From Thalassotalea euphylliae (GTDB taxonomy: Bacteria > Pseudomonadota > Gammaproteobacteria > Enterobacterales > Alteromonadaceae), in the NCBI RefSeq assembly GCF_003390335.1, contig NZ_QUOU01000001.1, forward strand, positions 4,709,424 to 4,773,423: DNA of 64,000 nucleotides, in the 5' to 3' direction. This document shows, one piece after another, positions 17,363-28,084 of this stretch. The notes beneath the pieces are model-generated. The model ran no database searches and was not told the origin of the DNA. It worked only from the letters and a program-made list of their open reading frames with translations. The stretch's first letter is position 1. Every line of letters begins with the position of its first letter. The position numbers were made by a program, and so were the translations under genes.

Positions 17363-18574
17363 GTGTATTCTTACGTTGCGCGTCAGCCAATCTTAGATCC
17401 CGAACAACAGTTAGTCGCCTACGAATTGCTCTTTCGCGACGGCAACAGTAACCATTTTCCGAACATCAACCCCGACCAAGCAACCTCTAATATATTAACA
17501 AACAACCACTTAACGCTCGGCGTAGAGCAGGTAACTGGCGACTTACCCGCTTATATCAACTTTCATGCAGATACCCTTATTCGCCACTTCCCAAGCTTCT
17601 TAGATCCTAAAAAGATCGTGATTGAAATACTCGAAGATGTACCGATCAGCAAGGAATTATTGACGGCATGTAAGTCGCTAAAAGAGCAGGGCTATGTCCT
17701 GGCGCTCGACGATCACGACTTTGATCCCAAGTGGGATGTGTTTTTACCTTATATCGACATTATTAAAGTAGATGTACTATCGATCTCGATTTTAGCGGTT
17801 AGCCGCTACGTTAATAGAATCAGACCGTACAATAAAATACTGCTAGCCGAAAAAGTGGAAACGGCTCAGCAGTTTGAGCAGTTAAAACTGTTGGGGTTCT
17901 CGCTCTTTCAAGGCTACTTTTTTGCCAAGCCGGAAACGCTGAAACAAAAGAAAATCACCACCACTAAGCAAAATATTTTGGAATTAATCAATCAAGCAAG
18001 CCATCTAACATTAGACTTTGATCACATCAGTGATATTTTTAGCTGTGATCCCGGGTTAACCTTTAAACTGCTGCGCTTTATCAACAGCCCAACGTATGGC
18101 CGCAGCCAGCAGATCACCTCATTAAAGCACGCACTAGTGTATATCGGTGAAGCAGAGCTGAAAAAGTTTATCGCGCTGCTCGCACTTGCCGATCTGGCCG
18201 AAGATAAAACCAGTGAATTAATGCGCATGTCGCTATTTAGAGCGAGCTTTTGCGAGCAGATTGGGCAACAGCTAAAAGACCGCGATAATCCCCCCAAAGC
18301 CTTTTTAACGGGTTTGCTGTCAATGATTGATGGCATCTTAGATCACGATATCGCCAGTGTGGTTGAGATCTTGCCAATTGATCCAGATATTAAATCCGCA
18401 TTACTTGGCGAAACCACTTATCTCACCAACTATTTAGATCTCGCCAAACACTTTGAGCAAGGGCAGTGGTTACACTGTGAAAGCATCGCCCAACAGTTTG
18501 GGCTAAGCATGGATGTGTGCTCAACCGCTCATATTGAGGCAATGAGTTGGGCTGATAGTATGCTGAACGTTTAA
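17363..18574 (+). CDS. EAL-HDOD signalling protein (YuxH type)
   Basis: 403 residues from a GTG at 17363, with a purine-rich AAAGGT upstream. The N-terminal half (about 1-205) is a degenerate EAL domain: the motif position reads YELLFRDG, and the later EILEDVPIS, ALDDHDFD, IIKVDVL and LFQGYFFAKP only partly retain catalytic residues, so it should not hydrolyse c-di-GMP. The C-terminal half (about 210-400) is an HDOD domain (SCDPGLTFKLLRFINSPTYG, SLKHALVYIGEAELKKFI). Family members act as output or scaffold proteins in motility and c-di-GMP control. It is inserted between the ftsYEX block and rpoH on the opposite strand. Confidence 0.9.
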   Translation: MYSYVARQPILDPEQQLVAYELLFRDGNSNHFPNINPDQATSNILTNNHLTLGVEQVTGDLPAYINFHADTLIRHFPSFLDPKKIVIEILEDVPISKELLTACKSLKEQGYVLALDDHDFDPKWDVFLPYIDIIKVDVLSISILAVSRYVNRIRPYNKILLAEKVETAQQFEQLKLLGFSLFQGYFFAKPETLKQKKITTTKQNILELINQASHLTLDFDHISDIFSCDPGLTFKLLRFINSPTYGRSQQITSLKHALVYIGEAELKKFIALLALADLAEDKTSELMRMSLFRASFCEQIGQQLKDRDNPPKAFLTGLLSMIDGILDHDIASVVEILPIDPDIKSALLGETTYLTNYLDLAKHFEQGQWLHCESIAQQFGLSMDVCSTAHIEAMSWADSMLNV

Positions 18575-18611
18575 TTTGTTGATGCGACCGCTGGCCAAGC
18601 ACTCAAAAAGC

Positions 18612-19586
18612 TTAGTCTGCGGTTGGCTCAATTGCGCGAATATGTTGGCGAACCGACAAATAACTCCCCAGTAAACCAAGCAGAATCGCCGCGAATAAAA
18701 GCAGCAAATTTTCACCTGCCGACAAAGTTTCTAGCGCAAACTTACTGCCATACAACCCAGTTAAGTCGGTAATTGCCCCCGAAAGGTAATGTGCCAATAT
18801 AAAAATAGTAAGATTGGCAATAAAGCCGCCTGCAATGCCATACCACATGCCGGCATACATAAAGGGCCGCTGAATAAAGCTATCAGTTGCCCCGACCAGT
18901 TTCATTACCGCGATAGCATCTTTTTGATTGAGGATTGCCAAACGTATGGTATTACCAATGATTAACACCACAGACAAACACAGTAGTAACGCAACCCCCA
19001 ACACGACATCTTCAATAAGCTTTGCCATCGCTTCTAAGCGCGTCAGCCATTCTAAATCTAACTTACCTTGATCTACTTCCCGTTGCTGCTCAAGTTTAGC
19101 CAGTAAATCGCGCACCGCATGGGCTTGGCTGGCTCTTTGTGTCGGTGCCACCAATAAGGTTGCAGGAAGGGGGTTCGTGTTTAAGTAAGCAAGCGCATCA
19201 CCATAGCCAGAGTTGGCCTTGAAATCTGCTAACGCTTGCTCGGCGGAGATATATTCAACATTGGCAACTTCAGGGTATAACTCAACACGACTTGCGAAGT
19301 TTTGCGCAGCTTTGTCGTCAACACTAAGTTTTAAAAACAGGGTAATTTCTGAGGCAGAATCCCACTGAGCAACCACCGTATTGGCGTTTTTCACAAACAG
19401 GTGCAATGTTGCCGGCAAGGTTAAGCTAATCCCTAACACTAACAAGGTCATCAAAGTGGTAAATGGTGTTCGCCACAAGTCACCTAAACTACCAATGGCT
19501 TGTTGTAAGTGTCGCAGCGGAAAGGCGATCATTCGCTGTGTTACACTGACTTTGGCCTGTTGTTGCGGTTGAAAGCTGTTAGGCAT
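18612..19586 (-). CDS. ftsX: Cell-division ABC transporter permease-like FtsX
   Basis: About 324 residues. A cytoplasmic N-terminus, one membrane helix (TLMTLLVLGISLTLPATLHLF), a periplasmic domain (about 70-200) and three C-terminal helices match FtsX, which with FtsE activates periplasmic amidases through EnvC at the septum. The ATG at 19586 is preferred over an upstream GTG at 19601 because an AGGTGGAG ribosome-binding sequence is centred about 11 nt before it; the GTG lies within that sequence. It overlaps ftsE by 8 bp. Confidence 0.95.
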   Translation of the reverse strand: MPNSFQPQQQAKVSVTQRMIAFPLRHLQQAIGSLGDLWRTPFTTLMTLLVLGISLTLPATLHLFVKNANTVVAQWDSASEITLFLKLSVDDKAAQNFASRVELYPEVANVEYISAEQALADFKANSGYGDALAYLNTNPLPATLLVAPTQRASQAHAVRDLLAKLEQQREVDQGKLDLEWLTRLEAMAKLIEDVVLGVALLLCLSVVLIIGNTIRLAILNQKDAIAVMKLVGATDSFIQRPFMYAGMWYGIAGGFIANLTIFILAHYLSGAITDLTGLYGSKFALETLSAGENLLLLFAAILLGLLGSYLSVRQHIRAIEPTAD

Positions 19587-20295
19587 GATCGATCGCTCCA
19601 CCTAAGTGACTATCATCAGGCTGCAACCCGTCGACTAAGCCATCGTTAATCATATTGCCCGCTCGTAGCGTTAAGGTGCGATAGCGCATTCTGGCGATTA
19701 GACCAAGGTCGTGGGTCGCAATTAACACTGACACGCCAACCGAGTTAAACTCTTCAAAAAGCTTGATAATTTCCAATGAAAGCTTGGGATCTAAATTGCC
19801 GGTCGGCTCATCAGCCAGCAAAATAGGGGGCTTATTCACAATTGCCCGGGCAATACCCACACGTTGCTGTTCACCGCCAGAGAGCATGTTGGGAAAGCTT
19901 TTTTGCTTATTACCAAGGTGCACCTTGTCAAGCGCGGCATCAACCCGTTTACGGATCTCTTTTTGGCTATAGCCTTCGATAATAAGCGGCAGGGCAACGT
20001 TGTCAAATACAGTGCGATCCATCAACAGGTTGTGATTTTGAAAAATCATGCCGATCTGGCGACGCATATACGGCACTTGGCGATAGCTAACGCCGGCAAG
20101 ATCTTGGTTGTTAATATGAATAGTACCTGAGCTGGGTTTTTCCATCAGGCTGATCAGCTTGAGTAGGGTACTTTTTCCGGCACCAGAATGACCCGTTAGG
20201 AATGCCATCTCACCAGAAGCGATTTGAAAGCTTACCTGTTTTAGCGCCAGAAAGCCGCCGGGGTATGTTTTATTTACTTGGTCAAAGCGGATCAT
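19579..20295 (-). CDS. ftsE: Cell-division ATP-binding protein FtsE
   Basis: 238-residue ABC ATPase partner of FtsX. Walker A LTGHSGAGKSTLLKL, Q-loop IGMIFQNHNLL, signature LSGGEQQRVGIARAIV, Walker B ILLADEPTGNLDP and switch His in VLIATHDLGLI are all intact. In E. coli FtsEX couples cytoplasmic ATP hydrolysis to septal peptidoglycan splitting. It is coupled to ftsX by overlap and follows ftsY after 129 bp. Confidence 0.97.
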   Translation of the reverse strand: MIRFDQVNKTYPGGFLALKQVSFQIASGEMAFLTGHSGAGKSTLLKLISLMEKPSSGTIHINNQDLAGVSYRQVPYMRRQIGMIFQNHNLLMDRTVFDNVALPLIIEGYSQKEIRKRVDAALDKVHLGNKQKSFPNMLSGGEQQRVGIARAIVNKPPILLADEPTGNLDPKLSLEIIKLFEEFNSVGVSVLIATHDLGLIARMRYRTLTLRAGNMINDGLVDGLQPDDSHLGGAIDHA

Positions 20296-20424
20296 TTATT
20301 GTTATTTTTTTGCAGCGAATTTGAGACAACGTTGGCCACCGTATTTCTCGTGGCCAACTCGTGAGTGCTGCTTTATTGTTATCATCTCTACATTTAAAAG
20401 CAAGGCTTAGCAGTAGGTTGGTAC

Positions 20425-21933
<1,509 letters not shown>

Positions 21934-22183
21934 AATATTTACTATCTGTTACTTGAATTCGCTCAATTGAGCCATTTTGTTTCGCCATTACGCGGCTGCA
22001 AAAGCAGCCCAGCGCCAAGCCAACACCTGTGTTCACTCAACACGTTTAGTATCCGGGTAGCTATGCCAATGGATACCAGATAAAATTGGCCGCTATATTA
22101 CCACCGAATAGCGCCTCGAAAAACCAGAGGCTTGACTTTAATTGACTTGAGATCAATAAGATCTGCACGACGAGTAATACCAA

Positions 22184-22783
22184 ATGAATAAAGCGCGCGC
22201 TCGCAAACGCCCCAATGCCTCTATCACTACCAAAGCCCAAAGCTCAATTCGCTTGATTGCGGGCCAGCACCGAGGTCGAAAATTGCCCGTTTTGTCTGCT
22301 GATGGTTTGCGACCCACAACAGATCGCGTCAAAGAGACCTTATTTAATTGGTTGATGACAGATATTCAAGGTAGCAAGTGTTTAGACTGTTTCGCAGGTG
22401 CCGGCAGTTTGGGCTTTGAAGCGGTTTCCCGTCACGCGGAAAGTGTCACTATGCTTGAGCTTAACGAAGCAGCGGCCCAGCAGCTAAAAGCGAACCAACA
22501 ACTGTTAAAAGCCGATAATATCGATGTCATAAACACCAACACGCTCAGCTATTTGGCCACCTCAAAGACGGCATTTGATGTGGTGTTTGTCGACCCGCCT
22601 TTTCGTCAACAACTTGCTCAACAAACGATAGATTTACTGACCCAAGGCTGGTTAGCTGAGCACGCGTTAGTTTACGTTGAAACGGAAACTGAATCGCCAG
22701 CACCTCAAGTGCCGGCTAATTGGCAGCTCATCAAAGAGAAAACCGCAGGCCAAGTGGCGTATCGTTTGTATCAGCTAACCTGA
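22184..22783 (+). CDS. rsmD: 16S rRNA (guanine(966)-N(2))-methyltransferase RsmD
   Basis: 199-residue SAM-dependent methyltransferase acting on G966 of 16S rRNA in the assembled small subunit. Features: IRLIAGQHRGRKLPVL at about 24-39, LRPTTDRVKETLFNWL, the SAM-binding stretch CLDCFAGAGSLGFEAVSR, and the catalytic VFVDPPF motif. The N-terminus is basic (RARKRPNASITTKAQ). It is divergent from ftsY, as in E. coli and many relatives, and convergent with the CPBP protease gene. Confidence 0.95.
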   Translation: MNKARARKRPNASITTKAQSSIRLIAGQHRGRKLPVLSADGLRPTTDRVKETLFNWLMTDIQGSKCLDCFAGAGSLGFEAVSRHAESVTMLELNEAAAQQLKANQQLLKADNIDVINTNTLSYLATSKTAFDVVFVDPPFRQQLAQQTIDLLTQGWLAEHALVYVETETESPAPQVPANWQLIKEKTAGQVAYRLYQLT

Positions 22784-22836
22784 TCTGCAACTGACAAACC
22801 CATTGCCTGTAATAAAGCAGCCCAGTAGTAACATCG

Positions 22837-23616
22837 CTAGTAGTAAAAATACAAGGCAACCATGGTAATGCTATTGCAGACCGCATGCGCAAGAATGGCT
22901 AAAGTGGTACTTTGATATTTTACCCGTATCCAGGTGAAGTAAAGCCCCAATAAAAAGACGAACACAATGCCAGCCATGCTGTATTGAATGTGGATAGCCG
23001 CAAATAACAAACTGGTTATGGCAATTGCGCCGGTTTGTCCGAGCCTAGTAAGTGCAAAGCGCTTAAACAGCCAACCACGAAAGACCAGCTCTTCGGTAAT
23101 CGGCGCTAAAATACAGGTATTGAGCACGACGAACCACACAGGTAAAGAAGAGTTTTTAAGTAACTGCATAAACGGCTCTTCCTCAAGCGCAAGCAGATAC
23201 GTGGCAATCGTCATGAGCAGCCAAAATACGGCGCTCACGATAACCACAAACCACAGCAATTTAACCGTCGGCTTGTTTAATTGCAGAAAGTTCAGCGCCG
23301 ATTTATGACTATCGCTATGCCGTGCTAGCGCATACACGCAAGGCATAACAAACAAATACACTGCGAACGTCATCGCGAGCAAGGTTTCAACTTTGATGAG
23401 CCAACCTTGCGTGTCGCTAATCCCCGATGCTCCTGCGTATATGCCAAACCCAAAACTTGCGACCAAGCTCGGCACTATGTATAAAAATAATGCCCAGAAT
23501 AAGGTCGCGATAATAGACGGTGGCGACGTATCAAGGCCACCAGTGTTGATATTTGTCGTGAGTGGTTGTGGTTCCTTCACGAAAGACTCCTGCTTACCAT
23601 TTTTGATGAACGTCAT
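22837..23616 (-). CDS. CPBP family intramembrane metalloprotease
   Basis: 259 residues with about seven to eight hydrophobic segments. The family signature is seen as EELVFRGWLFKRF (EExxxR motif), followed by a His in FAAIHIQYS and an Asn in HAVCNSI, the predicted metal-binding and catalytic residues of the CAAX-protease/bacteriocin-processing (Abi) family. Substrates of most bacterial members are unknown. It follows yjaG on the same strand with a 23-bp gap, so they may be co-transcribed. It is convergent with rsmD. Confidence 0.88.
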   Translation of the reverse strand: MTFIKNGKQESFVKEPQPLTTNINTGGLDTSPPSIIATLFWALFLYIVPSLVASFGFGIYAGASGISDTQGWLIKVETLLAMTFAVYLFVMPCVYALARHSDSHKSALNFLQLNKPTVKLLWFVVIVSAVFWLLMTIATYLLALEEEPFMQLLKNSSLPVWFVVLNTCILAPITEELVFRGWLFKRFALTRLGQTGAIAITSLLFAAIHIQYSMAGIVFVFLLGLYFTWIRVKYQSTTLAILAHAVCNSITMVALYFYY

Positions 23617-23639
23617 ACTCGCTTTAGTGAGAGTCGCAC

Positions 23640-24239
23640 TCAGATTTCAATACCGAGATTTGATAGGCCTTCTTCCAACACCATAGCTTTAGCTTGCTGG
23701 CAACTGGCTTTGCTTTCCGGGGCGTCTTTGAGGAAATCGAACAGTTCATTTTGGGTTGCGCGCTCCCATGCCATCAAGGGGTGCTGGTTTATCGCGTGGT
23801 TGGTAATCTCTTGCTCTTCATCGACTTGCTCGGCTTCTTCCACCAGTAGTAGCTCAACATAATAGCTGACACTGTTGTGAGACAGACGCGACACGTTGGC
23901 AAACTCTTGGGCATCTTTACTTTGCAGTGCTTGAAGTAAAGACATCAGTGCCATACAAACATCGAGCGCGGGAAAAACGCCAAAAAAGTCAAAAGCTTCG
24001 GGGTCTGGAATTTGTGCTTCGAGTTTTTCTAGCTGAGCTTCATAGTTCAATTTTACTTTTTGCTTGCTATCAAGGCGTTGCCAAACAAGGTCAAGTTGAT
24101 TGCGCAACACGTTAACATCGCCAAACTCAGCTGCTTGCGAGAACATTGCGTAGTTAGGCAGCATGCGTTCGAGTAACGCACAACAAAATGCGGTTTGTTG
24201 CCATAACGATAATTTGGCTAGAGGTAGGCGAATTGCCAT
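23640..24239 (-). CDS. yjaG: YjaG family protein (DUF416)
   Basis: About 199 residues, close to the E. coli YjaG length. Shared landmarks: WQQTAFCCALLERMLPNYAMF near the start, then FGDVNVLRNQLDLVWQ, VKLNYEAQLEKLEAQIPD, and FGVFPALDVCMALMSLL. Mostly helical and cytoplasmic; no biochemical function is established for the family. The start is uncertain: ATG at 24239 gives MAIRLPLAKL, while an in-frame ATG at 24248 adds three residues. The gene is followed on the same strand by the CPBP protease. Confidence 0.87.
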   Translation of the reverse strand: MAIRLPLAKLSLWQQTAFCCALLERMLPNYAMFSQAAEFGDVNVLRNQLDLVWQRLDSKQKVKLNYEAQLEKLEAQIPDPEAFDFFGVFPALDVCMALMSLLQALQSKDAQEFANVSRLSHNSVSYYVELLLVEEAEQVDEEQEITNHAINQHPLMAWERATQNELFDFLKDAPESKASCQQAKAMVLEEGLSNLGIEI

Positions 24240-24286
24240 GAAGATCATCTCAGTTGCTAGGGGTGCCGAGAGTATACAAAGATAAC

Positions 24287-24318
24287 GCGCTGATCGCTTG
24301 TAAAATCAGCGCTTTTTT
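24287..24318. terminator. Terminator-like hairpin with plus-strand T-run
   Basis: Perfect 8-bp stem GCGCTGAT / ATCAGCGC with a 10-base loop, followed by TTTTTT on the plus strand. It lies 16 bp past the end of the coiled-coil gene, which runs leftward. The polarity therefore suits stopping antisense rightward transcription better than ending the gene next to it. Confidence 0.55.
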
Positions 24319-24333
24319 GTGAGCGGTTATCAT

Positions 24334-25968
24334 TCAGTTTTGTCGAAGCTGCTGCTGCGCGTATTCAAAGCGCAGGCGATATTCTCGCAGCTTGTCTTCC
24401 AATTCGGTTAACTCTTGCTCGTGCTTAGTGCTTAACTCGAAGTTTTCATCGCGTAAATACTTGATCGTTTCGCGCGTGTTATTGTTGTCTTGTTCAAACT
24501 TTTCTTTGGCACTGACAAGTTTGGCTTGCGCTTTTTGTTCATTCGCCACCGCTTGCTCTATGTCTGCGTTCAACTTGTTAACCCTGTGCTCATGCTCTTC
24601 ACAGCTTTGCTGCGCTTTTGATAAGGCTTTTTCTAGCGCGTTAACTTGTTCTGTAAGTGCCGCAATTTGCCCTGTAAGCTGCGACTCTCCAGCCGCTAAT
24701 TTCTCAGTGAGTTCACTGATAATGGCATCATCACCTTCATGCTGTTTTTGCGCAATCGTCAGCTGCTCAGTTAACGTCGCCACTTGCTCTTTCATTGTGG
24801 TAGTTTGCTGTTGATACTGATTTTGCGATTGCTCGGCCTCAGCCACTTTCGCTGTGAGCTGCTCCAGTTGTTGCTGATAGTTTCGCTCTGCGGCTTGGTA
24901 TTGTTCAACTTGTACTTGGTGTTGCTGTACCGATTCCGCCATCGCTTGTTGGTGAGCTGTGCTGGCCGCTGATATTTGCGCAGCTTGCTGCTGAACTGTG
25001 TCCTCTGCGCTAGTCAATTTTATTGTTAAAGTATCTTGCTGTTGCTTTATTTCGGCAAGTTGCTTTTCGTGTGCATTTTCACGCTGCGCAAGCTGCTCAT
25101 TTAACTGCTTAACTTGTGCTTCCAGTTGCTGCTTGGCATCACTTGTGTCAGCGACTTGCTGTACCAGCGACTTGCTTTGCTGCTGCGCTTGCTCAAGCTG
25201 AGCTTGCTGTTCACCTTGGCCTTGCGCCAACTGCACGTTTGCCTCGTCCAACTGTTGGGTTAACGTTAACACATCCTTACCTAGCTGCTCATTTTTCGCC
25301 TGTTCACTCGCCAGCGTTGACTGCATATTTTCGTTTTGTTGGCCAAATTGCGATTGCGCGTGTTCTAGGGCGCTGCTCACTTCATTTAACTTGGTATTAA
25401 GATCTGAGATTTGTTGATTTTGAACCTCTAGTGTCGCGGTTTTGGCTTTGTCTGACTTGAGCAAGTTTTGCTCTTTGGCCACTAACACTTGGTTTTCTTG
25501 TTTGATATCGTCAAGCTGTTTTGTTAATTCAGTAATTTGCTCGCTATTGGTTGCTTGAGCCGCACTAAGCGCCGCCACTTGTTCATTTTGCTCGGCAAGT
25601 GCCGTGATTTTTTCTTTCAGTACCTGTTCGGTATCTGTGAGCTTCGCACTATTTAACTCGCCAATATGGGTAATTTCAGACTCACTCGCCGCCAGTTTAG
25701 CGGTCAATTCGTCAAGGGATTTTTGTAAATTGGCGCGTTCGATTTGGGCGCTGTTGTTGGCACTGGCTAGCTCATTTTCCAGCTGCTGCTGCTTTGCTAA
25801 CGCTTCTTGATAAAGCTTGTGTTCCACGACCTCTGTGTCTGAAATAGCTTGTGGCTTTAGCGATGACAAAATACTGGCCATGCGCTCTTCAACTTGAATA
25901 TAGACTTCACTGGCAAGGCTTTGTATTTGTTCCTCCTGCTCCTTGGTAAGTTTATTGTTATCTGCCAT
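24334..25968 (-). CDS. Long coiled-coil protein of unknown function
   Basis: About 544 residues from the ATG at 25968, which has a GAGGAT ribosome-binding site 8 nt upstream; a possible in-frame start seven codons earlier lacks one. The start reads MADNNKLTKEQEEQIQSLAS. Almost the whole length is Gln/Glu/Ala/Leu-rich heptad-like sequence with no membrane segment or signal peptide, so a cytoplasmic rod is expected. The short N-terminal stretch (LASEVYIQVEERMASILSSL) and C-terminal EYRLRFEYAQQQLRQN may be the only specific parts. Resemblance to SMC or myosin-like proteins would be compositional only. No function assigned. Confidence 0.8.
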   Translation of the reverse strand: MADNNKLTKEQEEQIQSLASEVYIQVEERMASILSSLKPQAISDTEVVEHKLYQEALAKQQQLENELASANNSAQIERANLQKSLDELTAKLAASESEITHIGELNSAKLTDTEQVLKEKITALAEQNEQVAALSAAQATNSEQITELTKQLDDIKQENQVLVAKEQNLLKSDKAKTATLEVQNQQISDLNTKLNEVSSALEHAQSQFGQQNENMQSTLASEQAKNEQLGKDVLTLTQQLDEANVQLAQGQGEQQAQLEQAQQQSKSLVQQVADTSDAKQQLEAQVKQLNEQLAQRENAHEKQLAEIKQQQDTLTIKLTSAEDTVQQQAAQISAASTAHQQAMAESVQQHQVQVEQYQAAERNYQQQLEQLTAKVAEAEQSQNQYQQQTTTMKEQVATLTEQLTIAQKQHEGDDAIISELTEKLAAGESQLTGQIAALTEQVNALEKALSKAQQSCEEHEHRVNKLNADIEQAVANEQKAQAKLVSAKEKFEQDNNNTRETIKYLRDENFELSTKHEQELTELEDKLREYRLRFEYAQQQLRQN

Positions 25969-26118
25969 ACAATCCTCGTTATTTACCACATAACCAATAG
26001 TGCCGAGCGAGCGTGTCGTAGGCGCAGCCTCACTGGCAGTATTGTTTAACCTAACATAGCATTGGCTACTTGTTAACCGTTATTGGTTGATCAGTTTCAA
26101 GCCTTGAAACGAGGACAT

Positions 26119-26142
26119 AAAAAAGGGGCCATTAGCCCCTAA
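26119..26142 (-). terminator. Intrinsic terminator of the SapC-like gene
   Basis: Minus-strand stem AGGGGC / GCCCCT-like (GGGGC, loop TAATG, GCCCC) followed by TTTTTT, about 40 bp past the stop of the gene at 26178. Confidence 0.85.
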
Positions 26143-26177
26143 TTCATTGTTAACTATAACAATAGTTGGTGAGAACT

Positions 26178-26927
26178 TTATTTCTCTAATGGCACCACTT
26201 GAACGCCAGCAACTTTCAATTCTTTTTGTTCGTTGCGTAACTGCGCTAGGCGGTTTAATTGACCAATAGAAGCTAACATTGAGTGAATTGGAATAAATAG
26301 GCCGCGTTTGTGGAAATCAAGCACTTGCTCGTCTGACAATTCACGTAACTTAGGCTCTTTAATCGTATGAATACCAACGATTTTCTTTTTCTCGCCGTTA
26401 GCAAACGTGATCACCAACTCTACTTCTTCAAGTAATTCTGCGTCTTGCATTTCTTTAATGAAACGCTCAGTCATCACTTCACTTTCGTACAAACGGCCAA
26501 GGGTGTCTTGAACGTTTTTCATCAATTCAGTTTCTTCGCCCTTATCGTCGTATAGCGCAAGATCTTTGTCTTCGCCAACGTATTCGCTGTCCATATCAAC
26601 ACAAGCGGTGAGTGTTTTCTCTTTTTCAGGATCTAAACCTAGTGCAAATGGCACCATACCAACACTTTGTGGCGCGTATAGGCCCGTCCAATCGTCGCCC
26701 TTCATAAACAAGTTTTCACCCGTTTCTAGGCCAAGCATGGCAACAGAGCGGTAGCGATTGGTGTCAGGGTCTTTGACGATAAAGACAGGGAAGCTCATCG
26801 CACCTTTTGAGTACTCTGGTGCGGTAATTGGCACTATGTGTAAGCCCGCAATATGCTTTAAGCTGCGCTGTGCAGCAATTTTAAGGTTTTGGTGTTGCTC
26901 TTTTTTAATCGGAACTAGGTTTGCCAT
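26178..26927 (-). CDS. SapC family protein
   Basis: About 249 residues from the ATG at 26927 (MANLVPIKKEQHQNLKI). An upstream in-frame start at 26954 would add nine atypical residues, and a GAGAGATG ribosome-binding sequence precedes the chosen one. The sequence follows the SapC pattern: basic start, HIVPITAPEYSKGAMSFPVF, LGLETGENLF, SVGMVPFALG, and the C-terminal FHKRGLFIPIHSMLASIGQL. The family was named from a gene next to a Campylobacter S-layer locus, but its biochemical role is unknown and no S-layer genes are near here. A single-gene unit with its own terminator. Confidence 0.85.
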   Translation of the reverse strand: MANLVPIKKEQHQNLKIAAQRSLKHIAGLHIVPITAPEYSKGAMSFPVFIVKDPDTNRYRSVAMLGLETGENLFMKGDDWTGLYAPQSVGMVPFALGLDPEKEKTLTACVDMDSEYVGEDKDLALYDDKGEETELMKNVQDTLGRLYESEVMTERFIKEMQDAELLEEVELVITFANGEKKKIVGIHTIKEPKLRELSDEQVLDFHKRGLFIPIHSMLASIGQLNRLAQLRNEQKELKVAGVQVVPLEK

Positions 26928-27187
26928 AACAATACATCTCTCTTCAAAATACAACTCAATACCGCAATGGCATCAATGTGATTATTATCTTATTGGGCAG
27001 GGCAGCTAGACCAGCTGGCACCGCTACATTTTGTTACAACAGACATGGTAGCGAATTGATTCGGTTTCAAGCCAAAATTTTAAATTTTTTTGCAGGTTAG
27101 ATTTTAGTTGTGCAAAACTCACCAAAAACCCGCCATGCTTATGCTACTATCTGACCAATTCAACCACTCAATATTCGCTATTGCATT

Positions 27188-28084
27188 GTGAAAGCACTCA
27201 TTTTTGTTTCTGTGTTATGGGCACTTTCGTTTGGCCTGATCAAAGGAGAGTTAACGGGTATTGCGCCGAGTGTCGTGGCGGCACTCAGGCTATTAATTTG
27301 TGCTTTGGTCTTTTTACCGTTTATGCGCTTTAAGGCAGACAATAAATTTAACCTTCAACTACTCGTCTTAGGCGCCTTGCAATTTGGCGTGATGTATTGG
27401 GCCTATATCACCTCGTATCAATATTTACCGGGATACTTAGTTGCAGTATTTACGATCTTTACGCCATTTTATGTGTTTTTTATCGATGGTTTACTATCGC
27501 GCCGTATCAGCCTGCAGCCCTTAGCGCCTATTGCACTCTCGGTTGTTGGCGCGGGCATTATTGTATTTAAAGCCCCGGAAAGTGCGAATTGGTTAACAGG
27601 CTTTGTGATTTTACAGAGCGCTAACCTAGCGTTTGCGATAGGACAGGTCGGCTATAAACACTTGAGCGAGCACCATCTGAGTCAAAGAGAAAAACCCCTT
27701 CACACCAGCAATATGGCGGTCATGTACACAGGGGCGGCGATATTTATGATGGTGATAGTCCTGTTTGAACAAAGTTATGTCGACGTGCCAGCCATCACTC
27801 CTCGCCAATGGCTGGTATTACTTTATCTTGGCATTATCGCCTCTGGTGTGGGGTTTGCGCTGTGGAATTATGGGGCTAAACAAGTCGACGCCCCAACACT
27901 TGCCATCATGAACAACGCATATATTCCGTTTGCCGTGATATTCGCATTAACGTTATTTGGCGAGCGAGCCGATATGGTGCGCTTGCTTGCAGGCACTGGC
28001 TTAATTTTAATGTCCGCGTATTGGTTAACTAAAGTTCAGCATGCACACAAACACCAAGAGCAGCGAGTAAATGAGCCTAGTTGA
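27188..28084 (+). CDS. DMT superfamily (EamA) transporter
   Basis: 298 residues from a GTG start, with about ten hydrophobic helices in two EamA halves (about 5-130 and 145-285). Typical features: LWALSFGLIKGELTGIAPS in helix 1-2, ALRLLICALVFLPF, and the later ASGVGFALWNYGAKQVDAP. EamA proteins export amino acids or metabolites, and some act as S-adenosylmethionine or nucleotide-sugar carriers; the substrate cannot be told here. The 3' end overlaps the next small gene by 14 bp, so the two are probably co-transcribed. Confidence 0.88.
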   Translation: MKALIFVSVLWALSFGLIKGELTGIAPSVVAALRLLICALVFLPFMRFKADNKFNLQLLVLGALQFGVMYWAYITSYQYLPGYLVAVFTIFTPFYVFFIDGLLSRRISLQPLAPIALSVVGAGIIVFKAPESANWLTGFVILQSANLAFAIGQVGYKHLSEHHLSQREKPLHTSNMAVMYTGAAIFMMVIVLFEQSYVDVPAITPRQWLVLLYLGIIASGVGFALWNYGAKQVDAPTLAIMNNAYIPFAVIFALTLFGERADMVRLLAGTGLILMSAYWLTKVQHAHKHQEQRVNEPS

